The position numbers and the translations under genes are program-made. From assembly GCF_022662575.1 (NCBI RefSeq), contig NZ_JALBFU010000001.1:243188-307187 (forward strand): a stretch of DNA of 64,000 bases, in the 5' to 3' direction. This stretch comes from Luteimonas aquatica (GTDB lineage Bacteria > Pseudomonadota > Gammaproteobacteria > Xanthomonadales > Xanthomonadaceae). Positions 1 through 10,747 of the stretch are shown piece by piece (the first letter of the stretch is position 1; each line of letters begins with the position of its first letter). A model generated the notes under the pieces. The model worked only from the letters and a program-made list of their open reading frames with translations, was not told the origin of the DNA and made no database searches.

Positions 1-1
1 G

Positions 2-349
2 TTCGGCGCGTGGGCGGGACAGATCGCGCAGCTGGCGCGGCAGGCCGGGACCGTCTGCAAGCTGTCCGGCCTGCTCACCGAGGCGCAGGAGGACGCGACG
101 CTGGCGGACCTGCAGCCCTATGCCGCGCACCTGTTCGACAGCTTCGGCCCTTGCCGAATGATGTGGGGCAGCGACTGGCCCGTGGTGACGCTGCGCGCCG
201 ACTACGCCGTGTGGCTGGCCTCGGCCAAAGCGCTCGTCGGCCGCTACGCGCGCGGCTACGAGGACGAGGTGTTCTCGCAGACGGCGCGGCGCTGTTATCG
301 ACTGTGGCAGCGCGCGCTGCCGAAACCAACGCAAGGAACCAACGCATGA
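2..349 (+). CDS. Amidohydrolase family protein, probable L-fuconolactonase (5' end missing)
   Basis: Only the last 115 residues are present; the reading frame is open from the first bases of the window. The segment carries the MMWGSDWPV motif, which in amidohydrolase_2 (PF04909) lactonases supplies the late metal/catalytic Asp. The helical C-terminus ends ALPKPTQGTNA. In the Xanthomonas L-fucose pathway the matching enzyme opens L-fuconolactone to L-fuconate, and the next four genes fit the later steps, so that role is inferred. Its stop overlaps the next start (ATGA), indicating translational coupling. It could instead be a lactonase for another aldonic acid. Confidence 0.85.
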   Translation, partial: FGAWAGQIAQLARQAGTVCKLSGLLTEAQEDATLADLQPYAAHLFDSFGPCRMMWGSDWPVVTLRADYAVWLASAKALVGRYARGYEDEVFSQTARRCYRLWQRALPKPTQGTNA

Positions 350-1119
350 GCGCAACTGCTGCAACCACCGCGGGCGCGGGACGGCTGCAAGGCAAGCACT
401 GCCTGATCACCGCCGCCGGCGCGGGCATCGGCCGCGAGAGCGCCCTGGCCTGCGCGCGCGAGGGCGCGCGCGTGCTCGCGACCGACGTCGACGCCCGGGC
501 GCTGCGCGCGCTGGCGTCGGAGCAGGCGGGCATCGAGGTCGAGGCGCTCGACGTCACCGACCCGGCCGCGATCGAGGCCCTGGTCGCCGTGCACGGGCCC
601 TTCGACGTGCTGTTCAACTGCGCCGGCTACGTGCACCAGGGCACCATCCTGGAATGCGACGCGGCCGCGTGGCGGCGCTCGTTCTCGATCAACGTCGACG
701 CCATGTACTTCCTGTGCAAAGCGGTGCTTCCCGGCATGCTGGCTCAGGACGGCGGCAGCATCATCAACATGTCCTCGGTCGCCTCCAGCATCAAGGGCGC
801 GCCCAACCGGTTCGTCTACGGCGCGACCAAGGCCGCGGTGATCGGCCTGACCAAGGCCATCGCCGCCGATTTCGTCGCCAAGGGCGTGCGCTGCAACGCG
901 ATCTGCCCGGGAACGGTGAAGACACCGTCGCTGGCCGAGCGCGTGAGCGCGCTGGGCGGCGATCCGCAAACGGTGTGGAAAAGCTTCACCGACCGCCAGC
1001 CGATGGGCCGCCTGGGCGATCCGCGCGAGATCGCGGCGCTGGTGGTCTATCTCGCCTCCGACGAATCCTCCTTCACCACCGGCCAGACGCACGTCATCGA
1101 CGGCGGCTGGTCGATCTGA
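346..1119 (+). CDS. SDR-family dehydrogenase, probable 2-keto-3-deoxy-L-fuconate dehydrogenase
   Basis: A 257-residue classical short-chain dehydrogenase. A Rossmann TAAGAGIGRE turn near residue 25, an NCAG motif, the catalytic Ser of NMSSVAS and the YGATK Tyr/Lys pair are all visible; the end TGQTHVIDGGWSI is typical. The start is the ATG overlapping the previous stop; upstream in-frame codons belong to a shadow frame. In the non-phosphorylative fucose route this NAD enzyme oxidises 2-keto-3-deoxy-L-fuconate to the 2,4-diketo acid, which the next gene would cleave. The fold is certain; the substrate is inferred from neighbours. Confidence 0.88.
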   Translation: MSATAATTAGAGRLQGKHCLITAAGAGIGRESALACAREGARVLATDVDARALRALASEQAGIEVEALDVTDPAAIEALVAVHGPFDVLFNCAGYVHQGTILECDAAAWRRSFSINVDAMYFLCKAVLPGMLAQDGGSIINMSSVASSIKGAPNRFVYGATKAAVIGLTKAIAADFVAKGVRCNAICPGTVKTPSLAERVSALGGDPQTVWKSFTDRQPMGRLGDPREIAALVVYLASDESSFTTGQTHVIDGGWSI

Positions 1120-1136
1120 CTTCGGGCAACGACACG

Positions 1137-2000
1137 ATGAAACTGCTGCGTTACGGCGAACCGGGACACGAACGGCCCGGCCTGCTGCACGAGGACGGGA
1201 CCCTGCGCGACCTGGGCGTGGTGATCGACGACATCGCCGGCGAGCACCTGACCCGCGCGGGCCTGGAACGGCTGCGGCGGCTGGATCCGGCGGCGCTGCC
1301 GAAGGTGGCGGGCGAGGTGCGCTACGGCGCCGCGGTCGGCCGGGTCGGCAAGTTCATATGCGTGGGATTGAACTACGCCGACCATGCCGCCGAGTCCGGC
1401 ATGACGGTGCCGGACATGCCGGTGCTGTTCATGAAGGCCACCACCGCGATCATGGGCCCGGACGACACGGTGGTGATCCCGCGCGGATCGCGCAAGACCG
1501 ACTGGGAGGTGGAGCTGGGCGTGGTGATCGGCGATCTCGCGCGCGACGTCGCCGAGGACGAGGCGATGGCGCACGTGGCAGGCTACGTGGTGATCAACGA
1601 CCTGTCCGAACGCGAATTCCAGCTCGAGCACTGCGGCCAGTGGGTGAAGGGCAAGAGTTGCGACACCTTCGGTCCGATCGGGCCATGGCTGGTGACGCGC
1701 GACGAGATCCCCGATCCGCAGGCCCTGTCGATCTGGCTGGAGGTCAACGGCCATCGCCACCAGGACGGCAACACGCGCACGATGGTGCACACGGTGGCGC
1801 ACCTGGTCAGCCACATCAGCCGCTACATGACCCTGATGCCGGGCGACGTGATCAGCACCGGGACGCCGCCGGGCGTGGGGCTGGGCATGGATCCGCCGCA
1901 ATACCTGAAGCCGGGCGACGTCATCGAGCTCGGGATCGAAGGGCTGGGGCGCCAGCGCCAGCGGGTGGTCGCGCACGAGCGCGACAGGCCCGCGCCTTGA
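1137..2000 (+). CDS. Fumarylacetoacetate hydrolase-family protein, probable 2,4-diketo-3-deoxy-L-fuconate hydrolase
   Basis: A 287-residue FAH-superfamily enzyme. The core opens at [16 protein letters not shown], carries the metal-binding acidic residues in [11 protein letters not shown] and the loop NDLSEREFQ, and ends with the conserved [12 protein letters not shown] segment. It starts 17 bases after the SDR stop in the same operon. Family knowledge from Xanthomonas/Burkholderia fucose clusters: the hydrolase splits the diketo acid to pyruvate and L-lactate. A 2-hydroxyhepta-2,4-diene-1,7-dioate isomerase role is the usual automatic label, but the operon argues for sugar-acid cleavage. Confidence 0.88.
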   Translation: MKLLRYGEPGHERPGLLHEDGTLRDLGVVIDDIAGEHLTRAGLERLRRLDPAALPKVAGEVRYGAAVGRVGKFICVGLNYADHAAESGMTVPDMPVLFMKATTAIMGPDDTVVIPRGSRKTDWEVELGVVIGDLARDVAEDEAMAHVAGYVVINDLSEREFQLEHCGQWVKGKSCDTFGPIGPWLVTRDEIPDPQALSIWLEVNGHRHQDGNTRTMVHTVAHLVSHISRYMTLMPGDVISTGTPPGVGLGMDPPQYLKPGDVIELGIEGLGRQRQRVVAHERDRPAP

Positions 2001-2046
2001 ACGCGCCGCGCAAGCGCATGCCGCCGAATACCCCAACAGGAAAGAC

Positions 2047-3387
2047 ATGAGCAGGATCATCGCCCTGGAAAGCTACGACGTCCGTTTCCCGACCTCGCGC
2101 CACCTCGACGGATCGGACGCGATGAACCCGGACCCGGACTATTCGGCCGCGTACCTGATCCTGCGCACGGACGATGCCTCCGGCCTGGCGGGCTATGGCC
2201 TGGTGTTCACCATCGGCCGCGGCAACGACGTGCAGACGGCCGCTGTCTCGGCGCTCTCGCACCTGGTGGTCGGCCGCGACGTGGACGAGGTGCTGGGCGA
2301 CCTCGGCGCCTTCGCCCGCACCCTGTCCGACGACTCGCAGCTGCGCTGGCTGGGGCCGGAGAAGGGCGTCATGCACATGGCGATCGGCGCGGTGATCAAC
2401 GCCGTCTGGGACATGGCGGCGCGCCGCGCCGGCAAGCCGCTGTGGCGTTTCATCGCCGACATGTCGCCCGAGCAGCTGGTGGCCACGATCGACTTCCGCT
2501 ACCTCAGCGACGCCATCACGCCCGACGAGGCGCTGGCCCTGCTGCGCGCGGCCGAGCCGGGCAGGGCGGCGCGCCTGCGCGCGCTGGTCGAGGAGGGCTA
2601 TCCCGCCTACACCACCTCGCCCGGGTGGCTCGGCTATTCCGACGAGAAGCTCGCGCGACTGGCGCGCGAGGCGGTGGCCGAGGGCTTCCGCACCATCAAG
2701 CTCAAGGTCGGCGCGAACCTCGAGGACGACATCCGCCGCTGCCGCCTGGCGCGCGAGGCCATCGGCCCCGACGTCGCCATGGCGGTGGACGCCAACCAGC
2801 GCTGGGACGTGGCGCCGGCGATCGAGTGGATGCGGCAACTGGCGCCGTTCGACATCGCCTGGATCGAGGAGCCGACCAGCCCCGACGACGTGCTCGCGCA
2901 CGCGGCGATCCGCCGCGCCATCGCGCCGGTGCCGGTGTCCACCGGCGAGCACACCCAGAACCGCGTGGTGTTCAAGCAGCTGCTGCAGGCGCAGGCCGTC
3001 GACCTGATCCAGATCGACGCCGCGCGCGTGGGCGGCGTCAACGAGAACCTGGCGATCCTGCTGCTGGCCGCCAAGTTCGGCGTGCGCGTGTTCCCGCATG
3101 CCGGGGGCGTGGGCCTGTGCGAGCTGGTGCAGCACCTGGCGATGGCCGACTTCATCGCCATCAGCGGCAGCAAGGAGGATCGCGCCATCGAATTCGTCGA
3201 TCACCTGCACGAGCATTTTGTCGACCCGGTGCGCATCCGCGCCGGCCGCTACCTGGCGCCGGAGCGGGCCGGGTTTTCCGCCGAGATGCATGCGCGCTCG
3301 GTGCGCGAGCACCTGTATCCGGACGGGCCGGCGTGGAGCGGGACGGCGGCGCCGCGCGCCGTCGCCGCACGCGCTTCCTCCGCCTGA
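2047..3387 (+). CDS. fucD: L-fuconate dehydratase (enolase superfamily)
   Basis: A 446-residue mandelate-racemase-group enolase-superfamily protein. The N-terminal capping domain carries the fuconate-dehydratase signature [20 protein letters not shown]. The barrel shows the KxK acid/base motif (TIKLKVGAN), metal ligands in [19 protein letters not shown] and STGEHTQNR, and the catalytic His in [11 protein letters not shown]. It removes water from L-fuconate to give 2-keto-3-deoxy-L-fuconate, the substrate of the SDR two genes upstream. Length matches the characterised Xanthomonas campestris enzyme (about 440 residues), and I regard the assignment as specific, not just superfamily-level. Confidence 0.95.
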   Translation: MSRIIALESYDVRFPTSRHLDGSDAMNPDPDYSAAYLILRTDDASGLAGYGLVFTIGRGNDVQTAAVSALSHLVVGRDVDEVLGDLGAFARTLSDDSQLRWLGPEKGVMHMAIGAVINAVWDMAARRAGKPLWRFIADMSPEQLVATIDFRYLSDAITPDEALALLRAAEPGRAARLRALVEEGYPAYTTSPGWLGYSDEKLARLAREAVAEGFRTIKLKVGANLEDDIRRCRLAREAIGPDVAMAVDANQRWDVAPAIEWMRQLAPFDIAWIEEPTSPDDVLAHAAIRRAIAPVPVSTGEHTQNRVVFKQLLQAQAVDLIQIDAARVGGVNENLAILLLAAKFGVRVFPHAGGVGLCELVQHLAMADFIAISGSKEDRAIEFVDHLHEHFVDPVRIRAGRYLAPERAGFSAEMHARSVREHLYPDGPAWSGTAAPRAVAARASSA

Positions 3388-3408
3388 CGACCGCAACGGA
3401 GCATCCCC

Positions 3409-4548
3409 ATGGGACGTCCAGTGTCCGACCTGCGCGAAGCCGCCAAGCGGCGCCTGCCGCGGCTGCTGTTCGATTACATCGACGGCGGCTCCTACGACGA
3501 GATTACGCTGCGCCGGAACATCGACGACCTGCAGGCGATCGCCCTGCGCCAGCGGGTGATGCGCGACGTGTCCTCGCTGTCGACGGCGACCACGCTGTTC
3601 GGGCAATCCCTGTCGATGCCGCTGCTGCTCGGGCCGGTAGGCTTCTCCGGTATGTACGCGCGCCGCGGCGAGGTGCAGGCCGCGCGCGCCGCGCATGCGG
3701 CCGGCGTGCCGATGTGCCTGTCGACGCTGAGCATCTGCGGCGTCGAGGAGGTCGCGCGCGCCAGCGGCGCGCCGGTATGGTTCCAGCTCTACATCGTGCG
3801 CGACCGCGGCTTCTGCCAGGCGCTGCTGCAGCGCGCGAAGGCGGCGGGAAGCCCGGTGCTGCTGCTGACCGTGGATCTGCCGGTGACGGGGGCGCGCTAC
3901 CGCGACCTGCGCTCGGGCATGTCCGGTCCGGCGGGGTGGAAGGGCGCGGCGATGCGCGCCTGGCAGGGCGCCACCCATCCCGCATGGCTATGGGACGTGC
4001 AATTGCGCGGCCGGCCGCACCGCTTCGGCAACATCCCGCCCGAGGTGATCGGCGCGGGCGGCGTGGGCGCGTTCTCGGCCTGGATCAAGTCGAACCTGGA
4101 TCCCACCGTCACCTGGCGCGACGTCGCCTGGCTGCGCGAGCGCTGGGACGGGCCGATCGTGATCAAGGGCCTGCTCGATCGCGAGGACGCGCGACTGGCG
4201 CTGGAGGCGGGCGCCGACGGCATCGTGGTGTCCAACCACGGCGGCCGCCAGCTCGACGGCGTGCTCTCCAGCGCGGCGGCGCTGCCGGCGATCCTCGAGG
4301 AGGTGGGCGGCCGCGTCCCGGTGCTGGTCGACGGCGGCATCCGTTCCGGCCTGGACATCCTGCGCATGCTGGCGCTGGGCGCGCAGGCCTGCCTGGTGGG
4401 CAAGGCCTGGGCCTATGCGCTGGGGGCCGGCGGGCAGGCAGGCGTGGCGGAAATGCTGGCCACGCTGCGCGCGGAACTGGAGGCGGCGATGACGCTCACC
4501 GGCTGCACCGACCTGCGCGAGGCGGGAAGGCATCTGCTGGCCGGATAG
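3409..4548 (+). CDS. lldD: FMN-dependent L-lactate dehydrogenase
   Basis: A 379-residue alpha-hydroxy-acid dehydrogenase, closely matching E. coli LldD along its length: FDYIDGGSYDEITLRRN at the N-terminus, GPVGFSGMYARRGE (FMN loop), VWFQLYIVRDR, the active-site His in GIVVSNHGGRQLDGV, and the C-terminal FMN phosphate site LVDGGIRSGLD. It oxidises L-lactate to pyruvate and feeds electrons to quinone at the inner membrane. As the last gene of the fucose operon (21 bases after fucD) it disposes of the L-lactate released by the hydrolase, which closes the pathway. Confidence 0.95.
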   Translation: MGRPVSDLREAAKRRLPRLLFDYIDGGSYDEITLRRNIDDLQAIALRQRVMRDVSSLSTATTLFGQSLSMPLLLGPVGFSGMYARRGEVQAARAAHAAGVPMCLSTLSICGVEEVARASGAPVWFQLYIVRDRGFCQALLQRAKAAGSPVLLLTVDLPVTGARYRDLRSGMSGPAGWKGAAMRAWQGATHPAWLWDVQLRGRPHRFGNIPPEVIGAGGVGAFSAWIKSNLDPTVTWRDVAWLRERWDGPIVIKGLLDREDARLALEAGADGIVVSNHGGRQLDGVLSSAAALPAILEEVGGRVPVLVDGGIRSGLDILRMLALGAQACLVGKAWAYALGAGGQAGVAEMLATLRAELEAAMTLTGCTDLREAGRHLLAG

Positions 4549-4561
4549 CCTGCAGGTTTTC

Positions 4562-4585
4562 CCGGCGCGCGGACCGGCGCGCCGG
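4562..4585. terminator. GC hairpin between convergent lldD and fucosidase genes
   Basis: A perfect 9-bp inverted repeat (arms 4562-4570 and 4577-4585, loop ggaccg) lies between two converging genes. No T-run follows on either strand, so this is a possible transcript-end hairpin and not a canonical intrinsic terminator. Confidence 0.35.
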
Positions 4586-4607
4586 AAATCATGGCGGCAT
4601 GCGCGGA

Positions 4608-5972
<1,365 letters not shown>

Positions 5973-6056
5973 GAACGTTGCTCCAGGCAGTGATCGGGAG
6001 TCGCGGGCGCGGACGCGCCCATGGGCTTGCGGCCAGGGAGACGGCGAGGGAAGCGC

Positions 6057-6431
6057 TCAGCGTCCGGCGAGGCCCTCCTGCACGTCGCGGCTGTGCGACA
6101 GCGAGAAGATGCGCTGCATGGGTTTCCACTTCTCCCCCGGCGCGGCGCCGGGCAGCGGCTTCTGGAACCGCCACATGAGGTCTTCCCAGGCGCGCACCTG
6201 CGGATTGGCGGCATCGGCCGCGGCCTTGGCCGCCGGGTCGAAGTCCTCGCCCACGTCCATGATCAGCAGCAGACGGTCGCCGGCGCGGTAGATTTCCAGC
6301 TCCTCGACGCCGGCCGAGAGGATCGACTCGACGATCTCCGGCCAGACGTTGTCGGCCCGGTGCCAGCGTTCGTACTCGGCGATCATCTTCGGATCGTCGT
6401 GCAGGTCCAGGGCGTAGCACAGTCGCGGCAT
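6057..6431 (-). CDS. L-fucose/L-rhamnose mutarotase-type protein
   Basis: A 124-residue dimeric alpha/beta-barrel protein of the rhamnose mutarotase family (PF05336): RLCYALDLHDDPKMIAEYERW, NVWPEIVESI, a conserved EIYRAGDRLLLIMDV strand and a WEDLMWRFQKPLPGA segment. It interconverts sugar anomers so the dehydrogenase receives the correct form. I chose the ATG at 6431, just after the fucP stop, with GAGGT upstream; a start at 6464 would overlap fucP by 26 bases. The fucose context suggests the substrate, although the family is named for rhamnose. Confidence 0.85.
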   Translation of the reverse strand: MPRLCYALDLHDDPKMIAEYERWHRADNVWPEIVESILSAGVEELEIYRAGDRLLLIMDVGEDFDPAAKAAADAANPQVRAWEDLMWRFQKPLPGAAPGEKWKPMQRIFSLSHSRDVQEGLAGR

Positions 6432-6438
6432 GGCGCGG

Positions 6439-7746
6439 TTACCTCGGTTCGCGGCGCGGCGCATGCGCGGCGCCGACGCGCAGGGCGAAGAACAGGATGA
6501 CGGCGAAGCAGGCCGCCGGCACCGAGATCGACCAGTGGATGCCCATCAGGTCGGACACGCCGCCCATGGCGATGGTCAGGATGGCCCCGCCGATGATCGC
6601 CATCACGATCAGCGAGGAGCCGAGCTTGCGTTCGTCGTCGCCGAGCCCGTCCAGGCCCAGCGCGAAGATGGTGGGGAACATGACCGACATGAACAGGCTG
6701 CTGGCGACCAGCGCATACAGGCCGACCATGCCAGGCGCGGCGATGGCGATCAGGCACAGCGCGAAATTGATCGCGGCGAACGCGGCGAGCAGCCGCGCCG
6801 GCTTCACGAAGCGCAGCAGCGCCGCGCCGATGAAGCGTCCGGCCATGAACAGCACCAGCGAAGCGGTCAGGTAGCCGGCGGCCACCTTTTCCGTCGTGCC
6901 AGGCACGCCGTCCTGGATGTAGCGGATCAGATAGCTCCAGATGCCGACCTGCGCGCCCACGTAGAAGAATTGCGCCACCACCGCCAGCAGGAAACGGCGG
7001 TTGCCCAGCAGGTGGCGGAACTGCGCCTTGCTGGACGCGGGTTCGCCGGGTTCGTGCACCGAGACGGTGGGGAAGCGGACGAGGGCGACCAGCAGCGCCC
7101 ACAGCAGCACCACGCCGCCGATCACCAGGTAAGGCGTCTGCACCGCGGCGGACTCGGTCGCGTAGAACGCCTCCCGGGCCTGCGGCGTCATCGCCGCCAA
7201 CTGCTCGCGGGTGTATTCCACGCCGGAGAAGATGAAGTGCTGGCCGATGGTGATGCCGGCGATCGAGCCCAGCGGGTTGAAGGCCTGGGCCAGGTTGAGG
7301 CGGCGCGCGGCGCCCTCGGCGGGGCCGAGCACGGTCACCAGCGGATTGGCGGTGGTTTCCAGGAACGCCAGCCCGCTGGCGATCACGAACAGGGCCAGCA
7401 GGAACAGCCCGTAGGTATGCACGTCGGCGGCCGGGTAGAACAGGAAGGCGCCGGCCGCGTACAGCAGCAGCCCCAGGATCACCGCCGGCTTGTAGCCGTA
7501 GCGGCGCATGAACATGCCGGCCGGGATGGCGAACAGGAAATACCCCAGATAGAACGCGCTCTGCACCAGTCCGGCCTGGAAGTCGGAGAGCTCGAAGGCC
7601 TTCTTGAACTGCTTGATCAGGATGTCGTTGAGGTTGTTCGCCATGCCCCAGAGAAAGAACAGGCTTACGATCAGCACCAGGGGGACCAAGGCCGTGCGCG
7701 CCAGCGAAGGGGTGGCGGGCGAAACGGCGTCGCTGCTGTAGTGCAT
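6439..7746 (-). CDS. fucP: L-fucose:H+ symporter (MFS)
   Basis: A 435-residue 12-helix major-facilitator protein of the FHS family. It aligns with E. coli FucP through the LFFLWGMANNLNDILIKQF helix, which holds the proton-coupling Asp, and ASGLAFLETTANP, which holds the key Glu. QTPYLVIGG and PTIFALGLDGLG are also conserved. It imports L-fucose across the inner membrane. I placed the start at MHYSSD because GGGAGGGG sits just upstream; an ATG at 7764 in the same frame is an alternative. Divergent from the IclR gene and probably controlled by it. Confidence 0.93.
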   Translation of the reverse strand: MHYSSDAVSPATPSLARTALVPLVLIVSLFFLWGMANNLNDILIKQFKKAFELSDFQAGLVQSAFYLGYFLFAIPAGMFMRRYGYKPAVILGLLLYAAGAFLFYPAADVHTYGLFLLALFVIASGLAFLETTANPLVTVLGPAEGAARRLNLAQAFNPLGSIAGITIGQHFIFSGVEYTREQLAAMTPQAREAFYATESAAVQTPYLVIGGVVLLWALLVALVRFPTVSVHEPGEPASSKAQFRHLLGNRRFLLAVVAQFFYVGAQVGIWSYLIRYIQDGVPGTTEKVAAGYLTASLVLFMAGRFIGAALLRFVKPARLLAAFAAINFALCLIAIAAPGMVGLYALVASSLFMSVMFPTIFALGLDGLGDDERKLGSSLIVMAIIGGAILTIAMGGVSDLMGIHWSISVPAACFAVILFFALRVGAAHAPRREPR

Positions 7747-7828
7747 GCCGTCTGCCCCTCCCAAGGCATGCCGGTCTGCGGCCGATTAGCGGATCGGGAT
7801 CGAGCTTACTGTGCGCCCGATCTAAATG

Positions 7829-7857
7829 CAAATATGAAATTTCCATTCAAATATGAA
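7829..7857. promoter_or_regulatory. Divergent fucP/iclR promoter region with repeated operator-like sites
   Basis: The 185-base divergent intergenic region contains an AT-rich island unlike its GC-rich surroundings. The 10-mer caaatatgaa occurs twice (7829-7838 and 7848-7857), 19 bp apart, flanking the near-palindrome atgaaatttccat. Paired sites about two helical turns apart fit an IclR-family operator that also covers the promoters of both genes. Inferred; no binding data. Confidence 0.5.
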
Positions 7858-7931
7858 CTTGTTTCGCCGGGCCGTGAAGCCGCCGGCAGACCGATGCCGT
7901 ACGCTAGCCGCCCGAAAAGATCGGATCGCCC

Positions 7932-8705
7932 ATGACGAAAACGCCGCAGAAGTACCGCGCACCCGCGTTGGACAAGGGACTGGACATCCTGGAACTGCTC
8001 GCGCGGGCCTCCGGGCCGAAGTCGATGGGCGACATCTCCGAGGGCATCGGCCGCTCGCGCAACGAGATCTTCCGCATGCTGCAGGTGCTGGAAGAGCGCG
8101 GTTACCTGACCAAGGCGCCCGGCGAGGCCGGTTACGTCCTGACCAACCGCCTGTTCATGCTCGGCATGCAGCAGCCGCAGGTGCAGAACGTCACCGAGAT
8201 ATCGCTGCCGGTGATGCGCCGGCTGGCCGACGAGATCCGCCAGCCTTGCCATCTGGTGGCGCCGTCCGAGACCGAGATCGTGGTGATCGCGCAGATCGAC
8301 GTGCCCAGCGACCTGGGCCTGGTGGTGCGTCCCGGCCACAGGCGGCCGCTGACGCATTCGGCCTCGGGCCTGGTGCTGTTCGCCTTCCAGCACGAGGACG
8401 TGCAGGCGCAATGGCTGAAGATGCTGGGCCAGGCCGACGCCGCGCACGACCGCGCGGCCTTCCTCGAGGCCGCCCGCGAGGTGCGCAAGCAGGGCTATGC
8501 GATGCAGGCCAGCGAGGCGGTGGTCGGCGTGGTGGACCTGACCGCGCCGATCCTCCAACACGGGCATGCCACCTATACCCTGACGGTGCCCTTCATCGAG
8601 CGCCGCCCGGTGCAGGTCGACGCGGACACCGCTTTGAAGGCGGTGCGCGCCGCGGCGGACGAGATTTCGCACTCGCTGATGTTCAGCCCGCCCAGGAACC
8701 ACTGA
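7932..8705 (+). CDS. IclR-family transcriptional regulator of the fucose genes
   Basis: A 257-residue IclR protein. An N-terminal winged helix (ALDKGLDILELLARAS, then the recognition helix region RSRNEIFRMLQVLEERGYL) is followed by the IclR effector domain with VVAQID-like and GHRRPLTHSASGLVLFAF segments. It is transcribed away from fucP and presumably senses a pathway sugar or acid to control the fucose import and degradation genes. Local or pathway-specific control is inferred from position and from the two candidate operator sites upstream. Confidence 0.9.
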   Translation: MTKTPQKYRAPALDKGLDILELLARASGPKSMGDISEGIGRSRNEIFRMLQVLEERGYLTKAPGEAGYVLTNRLFMLGMQQPQVQNVTEISLPVMRRLADEIRQPCHLVAPSETEIVVIAQIDVPSDLGLVVRPGHRRPLTHSASGLVLFAFQHEDVQAQWLKMLGQADAAHDRAAFLEAAREVRKQGYAMQASEAVVGVVDLTAPILQHGHATYTLTVPFIERRPVQVDADTALKAVRAAADEISHSLMFSPPRNH

Positions 8706-8891
8706 TCGAGCACGCTCGATACGCGTGGGCGGCTCTCCCGTTGTTGCAGGTCTTCAAGGGATTGGTGCCGATGAAATCCCGCAATCTCAGTGATGTCCGC
8801 TCCCGCTTTGTCGCGACGACGGGCTTCCAGGCGGCGAGTCGCCGTTTCGGCCGGTGCGGGGGCACGGCGAGTGCACCGAAGCGGCCGGCAG

Positions 8892-10367
8892 TCATTGCTT
8901 CAGGCCGAGTCCTCGCTCCCTGGCCCATATGATCGCAGCGCTTCGGCGGTGGGCGCCGATTTTCGCGTAGATTGCAGACAGGTGGTTACGGATAGTGTTG
9001 CGCGACAGGCCGAGCGAGGTCGCGATCTCGGTATCCGCATGGCCGCCCGCCACCAGCGTCAATATCTCGAGCTCGCGCGCCGTAAGCTCGGAAATGCCTG
9101 CGCCGCTCGAACGCGTTTCGCTCGATTGCTTGATCTGGGCAAGTTTCTCCATCACCGTCCTGCTGAACCAGGTGGCGTCCTTCATCACGGCTTCCATTGC
9201 CGCTGCGATGTCAGCTTCCGTTCGCTTCCGCTCCGTTACGTCCTGCAGAAGCACCAGGGAGCAGATCTTCTCGCCGATAATGATCTGCTCGATCGAAACG
9301 AGGCAGTCCAATGACGCGCCGAGCTTGGAATGCAATCGAATCTCGACGTTTCGCGCGCCGGCTTGGGAGGCGATGAGCATGCCGATCCTGGACCTGTCCG
9401 CCGCGCCGAAAAGCGACTCAAACGATGTGGCCGGGGCGGCCGACAGTTCGTCGGTGGACAGGCCGGTCATCGCGGTGAACGCATCGTTCACTTCGAGGAT
9501 GCTGTCGTCGTCGTGGGAAAAAACAAGCATGGGAACCGGTGCCAGCCGGAACGCTTTCGAGAAGCGCTCTTCATTCTCACGCAAGGAGTTCTCAAGCCGT
9601 TTGCGCTGATCCAGATCGATGAAAGTGAAGAGCATGCAAGGCTGGTCGTCGACTTCGATGGGCTGTCCGGCGACGATCACGTGCTTCAGAACGCCTGAGC
9701 CCACCTTCACCGTCGCCTCCTGCTGCAAGATGGTTGTTCCCTCTTTGAGCGAGGAAATCGCGTCGTCGCGATGCTCTGCATTGTTCAGAACGTCAAGGTC
9801 ATAAAGATGCCGGCCGAGAATCGAATCAGCCGGGATTCCGGTCATTTCCCGGAAGCCGCGATTCACCTTGATATAGCGCAGGTCCGACAAGGCGCAGATG
9901 AGCGCGGGGGCCGGGTTGGCGTCGAATGCCCGCTCGAAGCGCTCGTTGGCGTTGTACTGGTCCGTCAGGTCCTTGATCACGAGCACAAGCGATTCCGTGG
10001 CGCCATCCGCGTCGGCGAGCGTGATGCCGCGTACCTGGTGGACCCTCTCGAAGTCCGCATCCGATTTCTTGCGGACATGCACGATCACGTCGTCGATCTG
10101 GTCGCCAGAAAGAAGCTTCTCGGCCGGGTACTGTCCGGCCAGCAGTTTGCGGTGGTTGCGGTAGGCGAGCACGAAGTTGCGCCGGTAATCCTTCACCGTC
10201 GCCCCCAGATCGGCGCGCTTTCGGACGCCGTGCGAGGCGAGGGCGGAATCATTGGCCCAGGCGATCGATCCGCCGGGGTCGATGACCAGGACGCCATCGC
10301 TGAGTCCGGCAATGATCTGTTGGAGATGCCGGCGATCAGGCTCTGGCTTGCTGATCTTTCTTCCCAT
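8892..10367 (-). CDS. Triple-PAS LuxR-type transcriptional regulator
   Basis: A 491-residue soluble protein with three PAS domains (roughly residues 10-130, 140-260 and 265-385, each with the IAWANDSAL or YIKVNRGFREMTG type core) and a C-terminal LuxR/GerE helix-turn-helix (ISELTARELEILTLVAGGHADTEIA, then SLGLSRNTIRNHLSAIYAKI). There is no receiver or kinase domain, so the PAS modules probably sense a small molecule or redox state directly. AGGAGAG precedes the ATG. GC content is lower than in flanking genes, suggesting transfer. It diverges from a small stress gene set that includes csbD, its likely target. Confidence 0.9.
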   Translation of the reverse strand: MGRKISKPEPDRRHLQQIIAGLSDGVLVIDPGGSIAWANDSALASHGVRKRADLGATVKDYRRNFVLAYRNHRKLLAGQYPAEKLLSGDQIDDVIVHVRKKSDADFERVHQVRGITLADADGATESLVLVIKDLTDQYNANERFERAFDANPAPALICALSDLRYIKVNRGFREMTGIPADSILGRHLYDLDVLNNAEHRDDAISSLKEGTTILQQEATVKVGSGVLKHVIVAGQPIEVDDQPCMLFTFIDLDQRKRLENSLRENEERFSKAFRLAPVPMLVFSHDDDSILEVNDAFTAMTGLSTDELSAAPATSFESLFGAADRSRIGMLIASQAGARNVEIRLHSKLGASLDCLVSIEQIIIGEKICSLVLLQDVTERKRTEADIAAAMEAVMKDATWFSRTVMEKLAQIKQSSETRSSGAGISELTARELEILTLVAGGHADTEIATSLGLSRNTIRNHLSAIYAKIGAHRRSAAIIWARERGLGLKQ

Positions 10368-10430
10368 GGTCTCTCCTGAACGAATGGCGAGCGTCGTGAC
10401 AAAAATACCAGTACTGCTAGTGCAGGTCGC

Positions 10431-10493
10431 TCTAGGACGGCACGGGGTGGACTCCTAGAGTTGGGGTGCTTCCGGAAGCATCATCCCCCAACT
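10431..10493 (+). promoter_or_regulatory. Inverted repeat plus extended leader hairpin before a 51-codon ORF
   Basis: Two elements lie in the divergent region. An inverted repeat, tctagga (10431-10437) and tcctaga (10453-10459), has a 15-base spacer and could be an operator. A long hairpin combines an 8-bp outer stem (10459-10466 with 10486-10493) with the perfect palindrome tgcttccggaagca (10467-10480). The 3' arm ends one base before the Shine-Dalgarno region of the ORF at 10506, so a translational control element is possible. Confidence 0.45.
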
Positions 10494-10505
10494 TGGAGAA
10501 TCGTG

Positions 10506-10661
10506 ATGACTCATGGTCAAACGCCGCAGCCTGGCAACCCCGACCGCGATCAGCCGCAGGACCCGACGCAACCGCGCCCTTCCCCCGATCAGCCCGGTCG
10601 CCGCGAGACGCCCGAAGATCCGAATGCGCCGAAGCGGCGCAACGATGACGAAGAGCGGTAG
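10506..10661 (+). CDS. Small hydrophilic Pro/Gln/Arg/Asp-rich protein (51 aa)
   Basis: A 51-residue protein beginning MTHGQTPQPGNPDRDQPQ and ending in an acidic-basic stretch NDDEER. It has almost no hydrophobic residues and is predicted to be disordered. GGAG sits about 8 bases before the ATG. An upstream TTG at 10461 would extend the frame through the hairpin and is less likely. It lies between the PAS-LuxR gene and csbD, so a role in the same stress response is possible; I do not recognise a family. Confidence 0.6.
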   Translation: MTHGQTPQPGNPDRDQPQDPTQPRPSPDQPGRRETPEDPNAPKRRNDDEER

Positions 10662-10747
10662 GCGATCGGGCATCGCCGCAGCCTCTTGGCTGTGAATGCG
10701 TCGATTCGGCTTCATCTACAGAATTCTGATCCTACGAGGATAAAGCT

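Noticed and set aside
10461..10505. TTG-initiated extension of the 51-residue ORF
   Set aside because: It would translate through the strong hairpin and skip the good Shine-Dalgarno-ATG pair at 10506.
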